Source of the DNA: JAJDXW01 sp965223775
GTDB lineage: Bacteria; Pseudomonadota; Gammaproteobacteria; HK1
Assembly (NCBI GenBank): GCA_965223775.1
Contig: OZ245021.1
Coordinates: 5,332,001-5,396,000, forward strand
DNA: 64,000 bases
Reading direction: 5' to 3'
Both the position numbers and the translations under genes were made by a program. The number at the start of each line of letters is the position of its first letter. Within the stretch, counting starts at the first letter, position 1. The notes beneath the pieces are model-generated. The model was not told where the DNA came from. It searched no databases and was given only the letters and a program-made list of their open reading frames with translations. Positions 50,967 through 59,473 of the stretch are shown here, in pieces.

Positions 50967-52343
50967 ATGACACGTCCGCACCCTGCAAGGTACCGGGCCC
51001 TGTTCGTCCTGCTGTCGTTCGCCGCCGCCGCGACCGCCGGGGCGCAGTGGCCCTATCCGGCCGGAAGCAACGGCAAGCCGACGCTCGCGCCGATGCTCAA
51101 GCAGGTGACCCCGGCCGTCGTCAACATCGCGGTCATCTCCCGAAACCGGGTGCCCCGGCATCCGATGTTCGACGATCCGTTCTTCCGGCGGTTCTTCAAC
51201 ATCCCGCAACCGCAGCGCAACCAGCCCCGGCAGAGCGTCGGATCCGGGGTGATCGTGGACGCGGAACGGGGATACGTGATGACGAACCACCATGTGGTGA
51301 ACAACGCCGAGAAGCTGATCGTGACCCTCGCGGACCGGCGCAGCTTCGATGCCGAGCTCCTCGGAAGCGACGAAGGAACGGACATCGCCCTGCTCAGGAT
51401 CGAAGCCGACAATCTCACCGCCCTCGCGTTCGGGGATTCGGAGAAGATCGAGGTCGGAGACTTCGTGCTCGCCATCGGCAATCCGTTCGGCATCGGCCAG
51501 ACCGTCACCTCCGGGATAGTGAGCGCCCTCGGCCGGACCGGCCTCAACGTCGGCGGCTACGAGGACTTCATCCAGACCGACGCCTCCATCAATCCCGGCA
51601 ACTCGGGCGGCGCCCTGGTCGATCTCGACGGCAAGCTGGTAGGGGTCAACAGCGCGATCATGACGCCGGCGGGCGGCAACGTGGGCATCGGGTTCGCGGT
51701 CCCCGCCGCGATGGCCCGGGAGATCATGGACCAGCTCATCGAGTACGGCGAAGTCCGGCGCGGACAGCTCGGGATCCACATCCAGGACGTGACCCCGAGC
51801 ATCGCGGAGGCGCTGAACCTCGACGCCGCGGTGGGGGCGCTCGTCTCCCAGGTGGTGCCCGGTTCGGCCGCCGACGAAGCCGGGATCCAGGCGGGCGACG
51901 TCATTCTGGCCATCGACGGGCGGCCGGTGGAAGACGGCTCCGGCCTGAGGAACATGATCGGGCTGATGCGCCTCGGCACCGACATGGAAATCACGTACAT
52001 CCGCGATGGCGAGCGGCGGAAGATGAGAGCCAGGACCGGGCGCTCCTCGAGCCAGGTCCTCGCCGAGAGCAAGGCGGTCAACAAGTTCAAGGGAGCCGAG
52101 TTCCGGGACCTCGATCCGAGCCATCCCCGATACGAAACCGTCAAGGGGGTCCTGGTGGCCCAAGTGGAGGAAGGCAGCCCGGCACAGCGCAACGGCCTTC
52201 GGCCGGGCGACATCGTCACCGCCGTGAATCGAGCGGAAGTCAGCTCGGTCGCGGAATTTTCCAAGGTCGCCGCGGAAGCGGACGGCGCTATCGCTCTCAA
52301 TATCCTGCGGGGCAACGCGCGCCTGTTCCTCGTCATCCCCTGA
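50967..52343 (+). CDS. Periplasmic serine protease of the Do/HtrA family
   Basis: 458 residues with a Sec signal (about 1-27). The catalytic triad is seen: His in MTNHHVVNNAEKL, Asp in DEGTDIALLRIEADN and Ser in INPGNSGGALVDLDG. Two PDZ domains follow (about 260-350, starting RRGQLGIHIQDVTPSIAEAL, and about 385-458). It degrades or refolds misfolded periplasmic proteins (DegP/DegQ/MucD type). A GGAG ribosome site precedes the ATG. A very stable hairpin follows the stop by 31 bases. Confidence 0.94.
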   Translation: MTRPHPARYRALFVLLSFAAAATAGAQWPYPAGSNGKPTLAPMLKQVTPAVVNIAVISRNRVPRHPMFDDPFFRRFFNIPQPQRNQPRQSVGSGVIVDAERGYVMTNHHVVNNAEKLIVTLADRRSFDAELLGSDEGTDIALLRIEADNLTALAFGDSEKIEVGDFVLAIGNPFGIGQTVTSGIVSALGRTGLNVGGYEDFIQTDASINPGNSGGALVDLDGKLVGVNSAIMTPAGGNVGIGFAVPAAMAREIMDQLIEYGEVRRGQLGIHIQDVTPSIAEALNLDAAVGALVSQVVPGSAADEAGIQAGDVILAIDGRPVEDGSGLRNMIGLMRLGTDMEITYIRDGERRKMRARTGRSSSQVLAESKAVNKFKGAEFRDLDPSHPRYETVKGVLVAQVEEGSPAQRNGLRPGDIVTAVNRAEVSSVAEFSKVAAEADGAIALNILRGNARLFLVIP

Positions 52344-52373
52344 CCGGACCGGCGGCGGGCGCGGGCATCCGCA

Positions 52374-52483
52374 CCCGCCAGCCGGCCGGCCCCCCACCCC
52401 GCCGCCCGCCGCGGGGAGTCGACCCTCGAGGAGTCGACCCGCAGGAGGCGGGCGGCGGGGTGGGGGGCCGGCCGGCTGGCGGG
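52374..52483. repeat. Perfect 37-bp inverted repeat (110-base hairpin) after the HtrA gene
   Basis: Bases 52374-52410 are the exact reverse complement of 52447-52483. The 36-base loop itself contains GCGGG/CCCGC pairing and two GAGTCGACCC direct repeats around a CTCGAG. There is no T-run after it, so it is not a canonical terminator. Perfect identity of both arms over 37 bp suggests recent origin or strong selection. Confidence 0.85.
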
Positions 52484-52541
52484 CGCCTCGCCGGTGGTGC
52501 ATGATGGCGGGCAGCCGCTTTCCACCCGGAGGGGCGGGACC

Positions 52542-53099
52542 ATGAAGTTCTCCGTCGACTCGTTTCTCAGCGACGTCCACGCCGCGAACGCGGACGCCGC
52601 ACCGCGGCACGCCGTCTGCGAGGTCGTGGCCCGTGCCGTCTCGGCGCCCGAGGCGGTGGAGGAGGCATTCGGGCCGCTCACCCGCGGCCATTCGACCGTG
52701 CTCTTCCGCTCTCCGGAGCTGCTCGTGCTCCACATCGTGTGGCCGCCGGAGATCTCCGTCGAACCCCACGAACACAACCTCTGGGCGGTGATGGGGATCT
52801 ACCGGGGCGTCGAGGACAACACGTTCTACCGGCGGACGGAAGACGGGCGGATCGAGCGCCGGGGCACGGCGCGGCTCGAGCCGCGGGACACCCGGATCAT
52901 GGGGGAGGACGCGATCCACGCGGTGGACGTCCCCACCCTGGCGCCGACCGGAGCCATTCACGTCTACGGCGGCGATCTCATCACCACCGCGCGAGGCGAG
53001 TTCGATCCGGCGACCTCGGAGGAACACCCGGTCGACTGGGAGAAGTCCCAGCGCAAGTTCGCGGAGATGAACGCCCGCTGGGAGGCGAGGATGACCTGA
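52542..53099 (+). CDS. Cupin-fold protein of the cysteine-dioxygenase-like class
   Basis: 185 residues from ATG 52542 (GGAGGGGCGGG region upstream). The core has two metal-type motifs: EISVEPHEHNLWAVMGIYRG (HxH with later glutamate-like positions) and GEDAIHAVDVPTLAPTGAIH. This pattern belongs to the double-stranded beta-helix metalloenzymes of COG5553 type. Substrate unknown; iron-dependent oxygenase activity is a guess. It converges with the YhaN-like gene after 59 bases. Confidence 0.75.
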   Translation: MKFSVDSFLSDVHAANADAAPRHAVCEVVARAVSAPEAVEEAFGPLTRGHSTVLFRSPELLVLHIVWPPEISVEPHEHNLWAVMGIYRGVEDNTFYRRTEDGRIERRGTARLEPRDTRIMGEDAIHAVDVPTLAPTGAIHVYGGDLITTARGEFDPATSEEHPVDWEKSQRKFAEMNARWEARMT

Positions 53100-53158
53100 T
53101 CCTCGGGTCGCGCGGGCGGACGAGCATCCCGTTCGGAAGGCCCGCGGCCCCGGCACGT

Positions 53159-56100
53159 TCAGGAGGCTTCGCTTCGGTCCGCGTCACGCTGCGCGACCAG
53201 GTCCACCACGGCGCGCGCCCCCTTGTGGCCGACGGCGAGACCGGCCTCCATGCTCCGCGCGATCTCCGCAGCTTCGGCGAGCGAGGCCTCGGGCGGAATG
53301 CCGTGGGCGGAGAGGGCCATGGCTACCCGCCTCTCGAGGCCACGCGGGTCGAGGAGGTCGGTGTCGCCCAGGTAACCGTTCTCGCGGAGCCATTCTTCGA
53401 GCCGCTGCCGATTCCGGTCCCAGAAGTGCGGGACGGCTCCCGTGTCCATGGCGCGCAGCAGCAGCCGGGCGTCGCCGTCCACCTCGTCGGCGAGCTCGAC
53501 CAGCCGATCGATGAAGACCGGGGTCACGGCGCCGGACGCGGCGAGCACATCGCGGTTGACGGGCCGTCCGCGACCGACTCGCCACGCCTCAATCCACGCC
53601 TCGGCGCCCGCGATCCGGAGCCGGACGAGGGATTGCTCGGCCGGAGAGAGGAACAGACTCGTTTCGCCCGAGCCGAGCAGCGAGGCAAGAGGACCGAGAC
53701 GCTCGCCGCCGGCGCAAAGGAGTCGCCAGAGGAGATCGAGCTCGTCGCGCAGGAAATGAAAGACATGGGTGCCGGCCGGGTGCTCCCAGGGTCGGACCGG
53801 CTCCACCCCGATCCGCACGGCGTACTCCTCGGGATGAATGCCGTCGGGGCGCGGCGGCTCCGGCACGGCGGGCGGCAGGCCGACCTCCTCGGGAACGGTC
53901 ACCGCACGTCCGGCGCGACGGCTCGCCGCGAGATCGATGACCGCCGGCGCCGCTTCCGCCCAGTATCGACCCTCTTCCGGCTGCGCGGTCAGATAGAAGA
54001 TCTGGCGCCCTTCCTCCTCGGAGAACCGCCGGAGGCTGTCGGCCACCGCCCGGAAACGTTCGGGATCCGCGGTGGTCAGCGCTTCGTCGAGGAACAGCGG
54101 CAGCGGGGTCCGGCCCTTCTCGGCCTCGATGGCGAAGGCGACCCGCACCGCAAGGAGGAGCTGCATCCGGGTACCGCTCGAAAGCTCCGACAGGGCGCGC
54201 CATTCTCCGGTCGCGGTCTCGCGGGCCCGGAACGTTCCGTCGCCGGCCGCCCCCATCGCGAGCTCGAACTGGTGCCGGGTAAAGCGCGCGAACCAGTCTT
54301 CCGCCCGGCGAAAGACCGCCGGCCGGCTCGTCCTGACGTGCTCGGACTCCACCTGGTCGAGCAGCAGGGCGCCGGCCTGCGCCAGCATCGCCTCGTCGAA
54401 GCGACGGTGGAGGGCGTCCTCCGCGCGCTGGCGCCGGGCGCGGGCCTCCTCCAGAGCGCGCCCCTTCGATGCCAGCTCGACGCGGGCCCGGACCCCGGCG
54501 ATCTCGTCCCAAAGGGCCGGGGCCCGTGCCGACCCTTCGCGAAGCGCGTCGCGGCGGCCATGGAGCGACGCTTCGCCGTCCTCCTCGACCACCTGCAGGA
54601 GGTCGGGGCGATCACCGAGCTCCCCGTGGAGCAGAGCCTCCGCGACGCGCACCTCGGTGAGCTGCCGATCGAGGGACCGCCACTCGTCCAGGAACTCGAG
54701 CCGGCGACGCAGCTCCGCCTCGTCGCCCGGCTCCAGGCCGGCCTTTCGGAAGTGATCCTCCGCCTCGGCGTCCCGTTTTGCGATCTCGCCTGACAGCCGT
54801 TCCAGACCCTCGCGCGCCACCCGGACGTCACGCTCGGCCCCGTCGCGCCGGCGGACCCGGTCGGCCAGTCGTTCCAGGCGCTGGCGAAGCGCCTCCGCCG
54901 CGGGCGGTTCGCCGCCGGGCGGGGCGGGGCCAGCCACCTCATTCCCGGGCGCTTCGTTGTCCGTCGCTTCGTCGCCGGACACTTCGCGGGTCGTCGGTCC
55001 GCCGGCAATCGCCTCGACCGCGGGAACTGCGATGCGGGGGTCTTCCCCGTGCTCGGCGAGGAACGAAGCGATGCCGGCCCGCAAGGCGTACGCGTCGCGT
55101 TCCAGCGCGGCGTACCGCTGCCGGCTCTTGCCAAGCGCGATGTCGGCCCGGTCGTAGTCTCCCGCGAGCCGCAGCCAGCGATCGAACGAGGCGTCGAGCG
55201 CCTCGGGGTCGAAGTTCACCCGGCGCGCGATCTCGGCGAGCCTCGCGCGCTCGTGCTCGAATGCGGTGCGAAGGTTCTCTCGCTTGCGCTCCGCTTCCCG
55301 GCGGCGACGGAGGTCGTCCACTCGCTGGCGGGCCGCGCCGAAATCGCGGTCGAGCCCCCGGAGGCGTTCCGTGACCCGCTCTCGCTCCCAGTTCTCCGGC
55401 CGCTCGAACCCGAGCCGGCGGTATCGTTGCTCCGCCTCCCTGCGCTGGCCGGCTCCGCCTCCGCCCCTGCGAAGCAGGAGATAGGCGAGCGCGATCGCGG
55501 CCGGAGCGAGGAGAGCGTACGCCACCGGATGGACGAGGAGGCCCACCGCCGCGGCGCCCGCGATCGCAATCGCGGCAAGCACCGCGAATGCTACTCCGCG
55601 CGCGGCCGATGACGCGTGCGCGCCCGGCGCCGACAACCAGTGCAGGAGCTCGCGTCTCGCCTCGTCGATACGCTCGGGGTCCGGTCCCGTCTCCGGCACG
55701 TCGGACAGGCGGCCGATCTCCGCCTCGAGCTCGCGGATCGAGGCCGCGACCAGGCGGATCTCGTCGAGAGCCTGGTCCACGACGTGGATCGCTTCGGGGC
55801 CGAGGCGCACGCCCTCGCCGGGCTCGCCGCCCAGCTCACGAGCCGCCCGGTCGCGTGCCGCCGCATCCTCCTCCCCCTGTCTTCGCTCGCGCGCGAGCTC
55901 GTCTTCCCGGTGCTGCAGCTCGGCGAGCCGAGGGCGCATGTCCCCGGTCGTGCCCTCGTCCAGGGCGCTCCCGGAAAGCCCGGTCGCGGCGAGGGCGCGT
56001 TCGCCCGTGCGGCCCTCGGCCTCGGCGCGGGCGAAGTCCTGCTCCGCGCTCCGCCGCTCGCCGCGCAAGCGCTCCAGCGTCTCGGCCTCGGTGCCGGACA

Positions 56101-56842
56101 ACCGGTCCATGTCCGGAGGAAGCGCCGCCCTGCGCCGTTCGACCTCGAGCCGTTCCCGGCGCTTTTCGAGAAGCCGCAGAGCCGCCTCGACACGAGCCGC
56201 TTCGCGCTCCGCGTCCTGCGCGACGAGCAGATCCCGCTCCAGGGAGCCGAGTCGCTCCTCGTCGCGTTGCAGCTCGCGCTGCCGGCCCTGCTGCTGGCGC
56301 AGTTCCGATTCCGCCGAGGACAGCTCCTTCACCTCCGTCTGCCCAACCCGGGACGGAACGGAGAATCCGCATGCGTTCCGGGCGCCGTCGAGGTCGTAGC
56401 CGCCGGCCATCTCGCGCACCACGCGCTGGGCGATGTCGCCGTCGGTGTCGGCATCGCCCCCCAGCAGATCCTCGATGTGGAGGGTGTAGCAGGACACGAA
56501 GCGGTGCTCCGGGAGCGCCGGAGCCTCGATCCGCTGCCCGTTCCGGGTCCAGGTCACGGCGGAGCCGATGCGAGCGGCCTGGATATCGCCTTCCCCTTCC
56601 CCTTTCCCTTTCCCTCTCCCTTCCGCCTCCCCATCCCCGAGCGCGAATACGGCTTCGACATCGACGTTCTCGCGCGCGAGCTCACCCGCGTAGAGCACCG
56701 CGCGCACGGCGCGGGGAATGCTCGTCTTGCCGGATGCATTGGGTCCGACGATGACGTTGATCCCGTCCGCGAACCCCTCGAGCTCGAAGCCGGGACGGGG
56801 GATCCCGGGCAGGCGGCGGACGGCGACCCGACGGAGCCTCAC
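53159..56842 (-). CDS. YhaN/SbcC-like ATPase with internal membrane hairpin and C-terminal extension
   Basis: 1227 residues from GTG 56842, overlapping the nuclease gene by four bases. Walker A VGPNASGKTS at 32-41; a Glu/Gly/Lys low-complexity insert (about 75-87). CYTLHIEDLLGGDADTDGDI is characteristic of YhaN. Long coiled coils flank a two-helix hydrophobic hairpin (about 410-455), which tethers this family to the membrane. The ABC signature LSSGTRMQLLLAVRVAF (about 885) and Walker B PLPLFLDEALTTADPERF (about 912) close the head. About 270 further residues follow, not usual in the family, starting after YLTAQPEE. With the SbcD-like partner it probably acts in DNA end processing. Confidence 0.85.
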   Translation of the reverse strand: MRLRRVAVRRLPGIPRPGFELEGFADGINVIVGPNASGKTSIPRAVRAVLYAGELARENVDVEAVFALGDGEAEGRGKGKGEGEGDIQAARIGSAVTWTRNGQRIEAPALPEHRFVSCYTLHIEDLLGGDADTDGDIAQRVVREMAGGYDLDGARNACGFSVPSRVGQTEVKELSSAESELRQQQGRQRELQRDEERLGSLERDLLVAQDAEREAARVEAALRLLEKRRERLEVERRRAALPPDMDRLSGTEAETLERLRGERRSAEQDFARAEAEGRTGERALAATGLSGSALDEGTTGDMRPRLAELQHREDELARERRQGEEDAAARDRAARELGGEPGEGVRLGPEAIHVVDQALDEIRLVAASIRELEAEIGRLSDVPETGPDPERIDEARRELLHWLSAPGAHASSAARGVAFAVLAAIAIAGAAAVGLLVHPVAYALLAPAAIALAYLLLRRGGGGAGQRREAEQRYRRLGFERPENWERERVTERLRGLDRDFGAARQRVDDLRRRREAERKRENLRTAFEHERARLAEIARRVNFDPEALDASFDRWLRLAGDYDRADIALGKSRQRYAALERDAYALRAGIASFLAEHGEDPRIAVPAVEAIAGGPTTREVSGDEATDNEAPGNEVAGPAPPGGEPPAAEALRQRLERLADRVRRRDGAERDVRVAREGLERLSGEIAKRDAEAEDHFRKAGLEPGDEAELRRRLEFLDEWRSLDRQLTEVRVAEALLHGELGDRPDLLQVVEEDGEASLHGRRDALREGSARAPALWDEIAGVRARVELASKGRALEEARARRQRAEDALHRRFDEAMLAQAGALLLDQVESEHVRTSRPAVFRRAEDWFARFTRHQFELAMGAAGDGTFRARETATGEWRALSELSSGTRMQLLLAVRVAFAIEAEKGRTPLPLFLDEALTTADPERFRAVADSLRRFSEEEGRQIFYLTAQPEEGRYWAEAAPAVIDLAASRRAGRAVTVPEEVGLPPAVPEPPRPDGIHPEEYAVRIGVEPVRPWEHPAGTHVFHFLRDELDLLWRLLCAGGERLGPLASLLGSGETSLFLSPAEQSLVRLRIAGAEAWIEAWRVGRGRPVNRDVLAASGAVTPVFIDRLVELADEVDGDARLLLRAMDTGAVPHFWDRNRQRLEEWLRENGYLGDTDLLDPRGLERRVAMALSAHGIPPEASLAEAAEIARSMEAGLAVGHKGARAVVDLVAQRDADRSEAS

Positions 56843-58128
56843 GCCGGACCCCCGCGCTGGGCCAGGAGCTCGGCGAGCGCCCCGAGTGCGGCGCGCTCCA
56901 GCAGTTCCGCCAATTCCTCGTCGGGCGGGGGAGCGAGGTCGTGCGCGCTGAAGCTGCGGCGCTCCCCCAGCGGCTCGAGGCGCCGCCGGGCGCCGACGAG
57001 GAGGGCCTGCCGATCCGCACTGCCGGCCGGTGCGCGGAGAAGGAGTATCTTGCGGGCGAGAAGGGCCGGCGGATCGGCGCCCCGGGCGAGCTCGTCCAGG
57101 TCCAGCGCCGGGCGTGCCTCCATCCGCCAGTCGTGCACGAAGTACAGGATGTCCTCGCGCGCGTGGAGAATGTGGAGCGGATCGGCCGCCACGAGCGATC
57201 GCTCGACCTCCCTCCGGTGCGCGGTACGACCGGTGAAACGGAGCCGGCACCCGACCGCCCGCGGGCGGAAGCGACACGCGGCGAGCCGCTCGTGGAGCGC
57301 GTCCAGGGCGGAGACGGTGAGGCCGTCCACCTCCTCCGCCGACTCGATCCCGTCAAGCGCGACCTCGACCTCCTCCCAGCGCAACGGCGCGAGCGGCAAC
57401 TGCTCCAGGACAAGCTCCGGACCGGTGCTCTCGAGCAGCCATGGCCCCCGCGGGCCGGCCTCCCCCGGATCGAGGCCGGTGAGGGATCCGAGATATCCGA
57501 TCGGGCGGGGCGGGACGAGCGGGTCCGGCTTGTGGACGTGGCCGAGCAGCCAGGCATCGACCGGGGCGTTCTCGAGCTCGGCGGAGCGCACCGGCGCGTA
57601 CGGGCTCCCGGCCGCATCCCGGTCGCAGTGGAGGAGGCCGATGACCGGCCCGGAGCACGAATCGAGCGCGGGCAGCTCGTGGGCGGCGAGCGGGCTCGTC
57701 GAAACCCGGCGTTCGGGGAAGGACCAGCCGAGCACGTGCACACGCCGCCCGTCGCGCCCGGCGACGTCCTCGACTTCCCACGCGCCTCCGCGCCCGAGGA
57801 GCCGGAAGCCGGGCACCGCGTCGGCGAGGCGGGGGAGGACCTGCACGTCGTGGTTCCCGCTCACCGCGAGCACGGGGGTGCCGGCCGCCGCGAGGCGATC
57901 GACCCCGCGGCGAAGATCGCCGTAGGCCTCGTAGAAGTCGTCCTCCTGCTCGACGACGTCGCCCGCGAGCAGCACCGCATCGACCTCGTCCCGGAGTGCG
58001 AAGTCGACGGCCCGCCGCCACCCCGCGGCCGGCCCGAGCTCGCTCGCCCGCAGCTCGTCCAGAACTCGCTCGGGCAGGCGCGTGGGCTGCCGGCCGAGAT
58101 GGATGTCACCGACGCAAAGAAGCTTCAT
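56839..58128 (-). CDS. SbcD-like metallophosphoesterase (DNA-repair exonuclease)
   Basis: 429 residues. Calcineurin-like motifs in order: MKLLCVGDIHLGRQ, VLLAGDVVEQEDDF, LAVSGNHDVQV, GLLHCDRDAAG and LLGHVHKPDPL. The C-terminal half contains a capping domain as in COG0420 nucleases. It is translationally coupled to the YhaN-like ATPase, the standard Mre11/Rad50-like organisation. A Mn-dependent nuclease acting on DNA ends is inferred. Confidence 0.9.
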   Translation of the reverse strand: MKLLCVGDIHLGRQPTRLPERVLDELRASELGPAAGWRRAVDFALRDEVDAVLLAGDVVEQEDDFYEAYGDLRRGVDRLAAAGTPVLAVSGNHDVQVLPRLADAVPGFRLLGRGGAWEVEDVAGRDGRRVHVLGWSFPERRVSTSPLAAHELPALDSCSGPVIGLLHCDRDAAGSPYAPVRSAELENAPVDAWLLGHVHKPDPLVPPRPIGYLGSLTGLDPGEAGPRGPWLLESTGPELVLEQLPLAPLRWEEVEVALDGIESAEEVDGLTVSALDALHERLAACRFRPRAVGCRLRFTGRTAHRREVERSLVAADPLHILHAREDILYFVHDWRMEARPALDLDELARGADPPALLARKILLLRAPAGSADRQALLVGARRRLEPLGERRSFSAHDLAPPPDEELAELLERAALGALAELLAQRGGPA

Positions 58129-58255
58129 GACTTCTCGCGGCCATGCGCGGAATCAGGCTCTAGTATGGTCCCGTTCGCCGGTCCGCGCGAACCGTATCCC
58201 TGCGTCCCGATCCTCCGGAAACCGCAGTCGGCCGAGGTCGCGGACCGGTGCCCGC

Positions 58256-58475
58256 CTGGCCCGCAGTTTTCACCAATCTTCGTAGCGAGGGCGCCGGCGA
58301 AGCTGCGAAGCAGAACGCCGCGGTAGCGGGACGAAAATCGGTGATTTTTCCGGGCTGGCGCGTTCGCGCTGTCGAAGCGGCTTGAGGGAGACGGCCCGCT
58401 ACCGCGGCGAACGAAGGGAGCGCGAAGCGATGGATCGGCGCCCGCAGTAGGAGATTGGTGAAATATGCGGGCTGG
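58256..58475. repeat. Dispersed nested-palindrome element, copy F (mosaic, 220 bp)
   Basis: Outer arms CTGGCCCGCAGTTTTCACC and its counterpart ending GCGGGCTGG, with an exact CACCAATCTTC / GAGATTGGTG pair that differs from the other copies. The inner stem is a perfect 14 bp (GCCGCGGTAGCGGG with CCCGCTACCGCGGC). Internally, at about 58331-58358, a right-end sequence of the B type (GACGAAAATCGGTGATTTTT, then CCGGGCTGG) interrupts the element, as though two copies had fused. Confidence 0.8.
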
Positions 58476-58641
58476 TGAATGCGGGGCGGTGGTGGGTGCC
58501 ATCGACCCTGTCGCGCTCAAACGCTCGGGTGTCCGGATTCTCGGGAGTCGCAGGCCGGTTGGCCGGGATGCTCCGCCGGATCGCGGACATCGTTTCGTGC
58601 AGCGACCCGAGCAAGACGCCGGGAAAGCACGCGGCGACGGG

Positions 58642-59154
58642 CTACGCCGCCCGGACCCGGACCCGCTCGACGACTACCGCGTCGGTCATCCAGCAATCCG
58701 CCCAGGGCGCCTCGGACTGACGCGAGAGATGGAACCAGTACGAGACCCGGGCGTGGGCGCCGGTCAGGGTGACACGTTGGCGGGCCTGGTTATCCCTCAA
58801 CTCCACCGTGCCGTAGGCCGCCCGGCGGAAATCCAGCATCAGCGCGTAGGGGCCCTGCTTGATCATCCGGATGAAGCGGGGCAGCGGGCCGGTGTTCGCG
58901 TGGTTGGCCGGGGAGGCGAAGCGGAAAGCGACCTCGATGCCGCGGTCCCGTTCGTCGTTGTTCCGAAGCGCCTCGAGCTGGATCCGGACCACGTCGCCGG
59001 GCGAGAGCTCGGGCACGGGCACGAGCGCGTCGCTGAGGGGATCCTCCGTCCCCGGCCTCACGTCCGCGGCGAGCGCGGCCGCGGTGCAAAGAGCGAGCGC
59101 CGCGCCGGCGAGCAGCGCCCCCGTCAACCGGGCCCGAATCGAAGAAGCCTTCAT
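58642..59154 (-). CDS. DUF4864 exported protein
   Basis: 170 residues from ATG 59154 (AGGAGGGGAAGGCG-type purine-rich region upstream). A Sec signal (MKASSIRARLTGALLAGAAL, ending ALAAD) is followed by the DUF4864 pattern: VVRIQLEALRNNDERDRGIE, VAFRFASPANHANTG, FIRMIKQGPYALMLDFRRAA and YWFHLSRQSEAPWADCWMTD. These proteins are periplasmic and of unknown function, with an NTF2-like look. Confidence 0.8.
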   Translation of the reverse strand: MKASSIRARLTGALLAGAALALCTAAALAADVRPGTEDPLSDALVPVPELSPGDVVRIQLEALRNNDERDRGIEVAFRFASPANHANTGPLPRFIRMIKQGPYALMLDFRRAAYGTVELRDNQARQRVTLTGAHARVSYWFHLSRQSEAPWADCWMTDAVVVERVRVRAA

Positions 59155-59230
59155 CGCCTTCCCCCTCCCTTCGTGCGCAGCCGCTCCTCCCGAGTCACTC
59201 ACATTGACGATGGATCAAGCTCTCAGATCC

Positions 59231-59330
59231 ACGAAATGGGCCGGAATGGGCCGAAGTGAGTCGGAATGAGCCGGAATGGGTCGGAATGGGCCGGAATGGG
59301 CCGGAATGGGCCGGAATGGGTCGGAATGGT
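59231..59330. repeat. Ten-base tandem repeat (about 10 units)
   Basis: Units of CCGGAATGGG or TCGGAATGGG repeat in exact ten-base register, with degenerate units at the left. It lies 77 bases upstream of the DUF4864 start and downstream of the PhyH-like gene. It would be prone to slippage and, with a ten-base period, to DNA bending. The rest of the 59155-59473 gap shows nothing else clear. Confidence 0.9.
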
Positions 59331-59473
59331 CAAATCCACCACCGGATGAAGCTACCGGCGCTTCCATCGCGATCCGCGGCCGTGGCCCTCGCAACTCGCC
59401 AGGCCGAATGTCCACCGGGCCCCCAAATCGTCTCGCAACTGCCGTCTGGTAGCCAAATGATCCAACCGCGGAG

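Noticed and set aside
52739..54793. A 684-codon plus-strand frame
   Set aside because: Shadow of the cupin (other frame) and the YhaN-like ATPase.
56843..57277. 145-codon N-terminal extension of the YhaN-like ATPase
   Set aside because: It overlaps the well-conserved SbcD-like gene and is compositionally random; the GTG at 56842 with the four-base overlap is the better start.
59231..59330. Possible CRISPR array
   Set aside because: Pure ten-base tandem units without spacers and no cas genes nearby.
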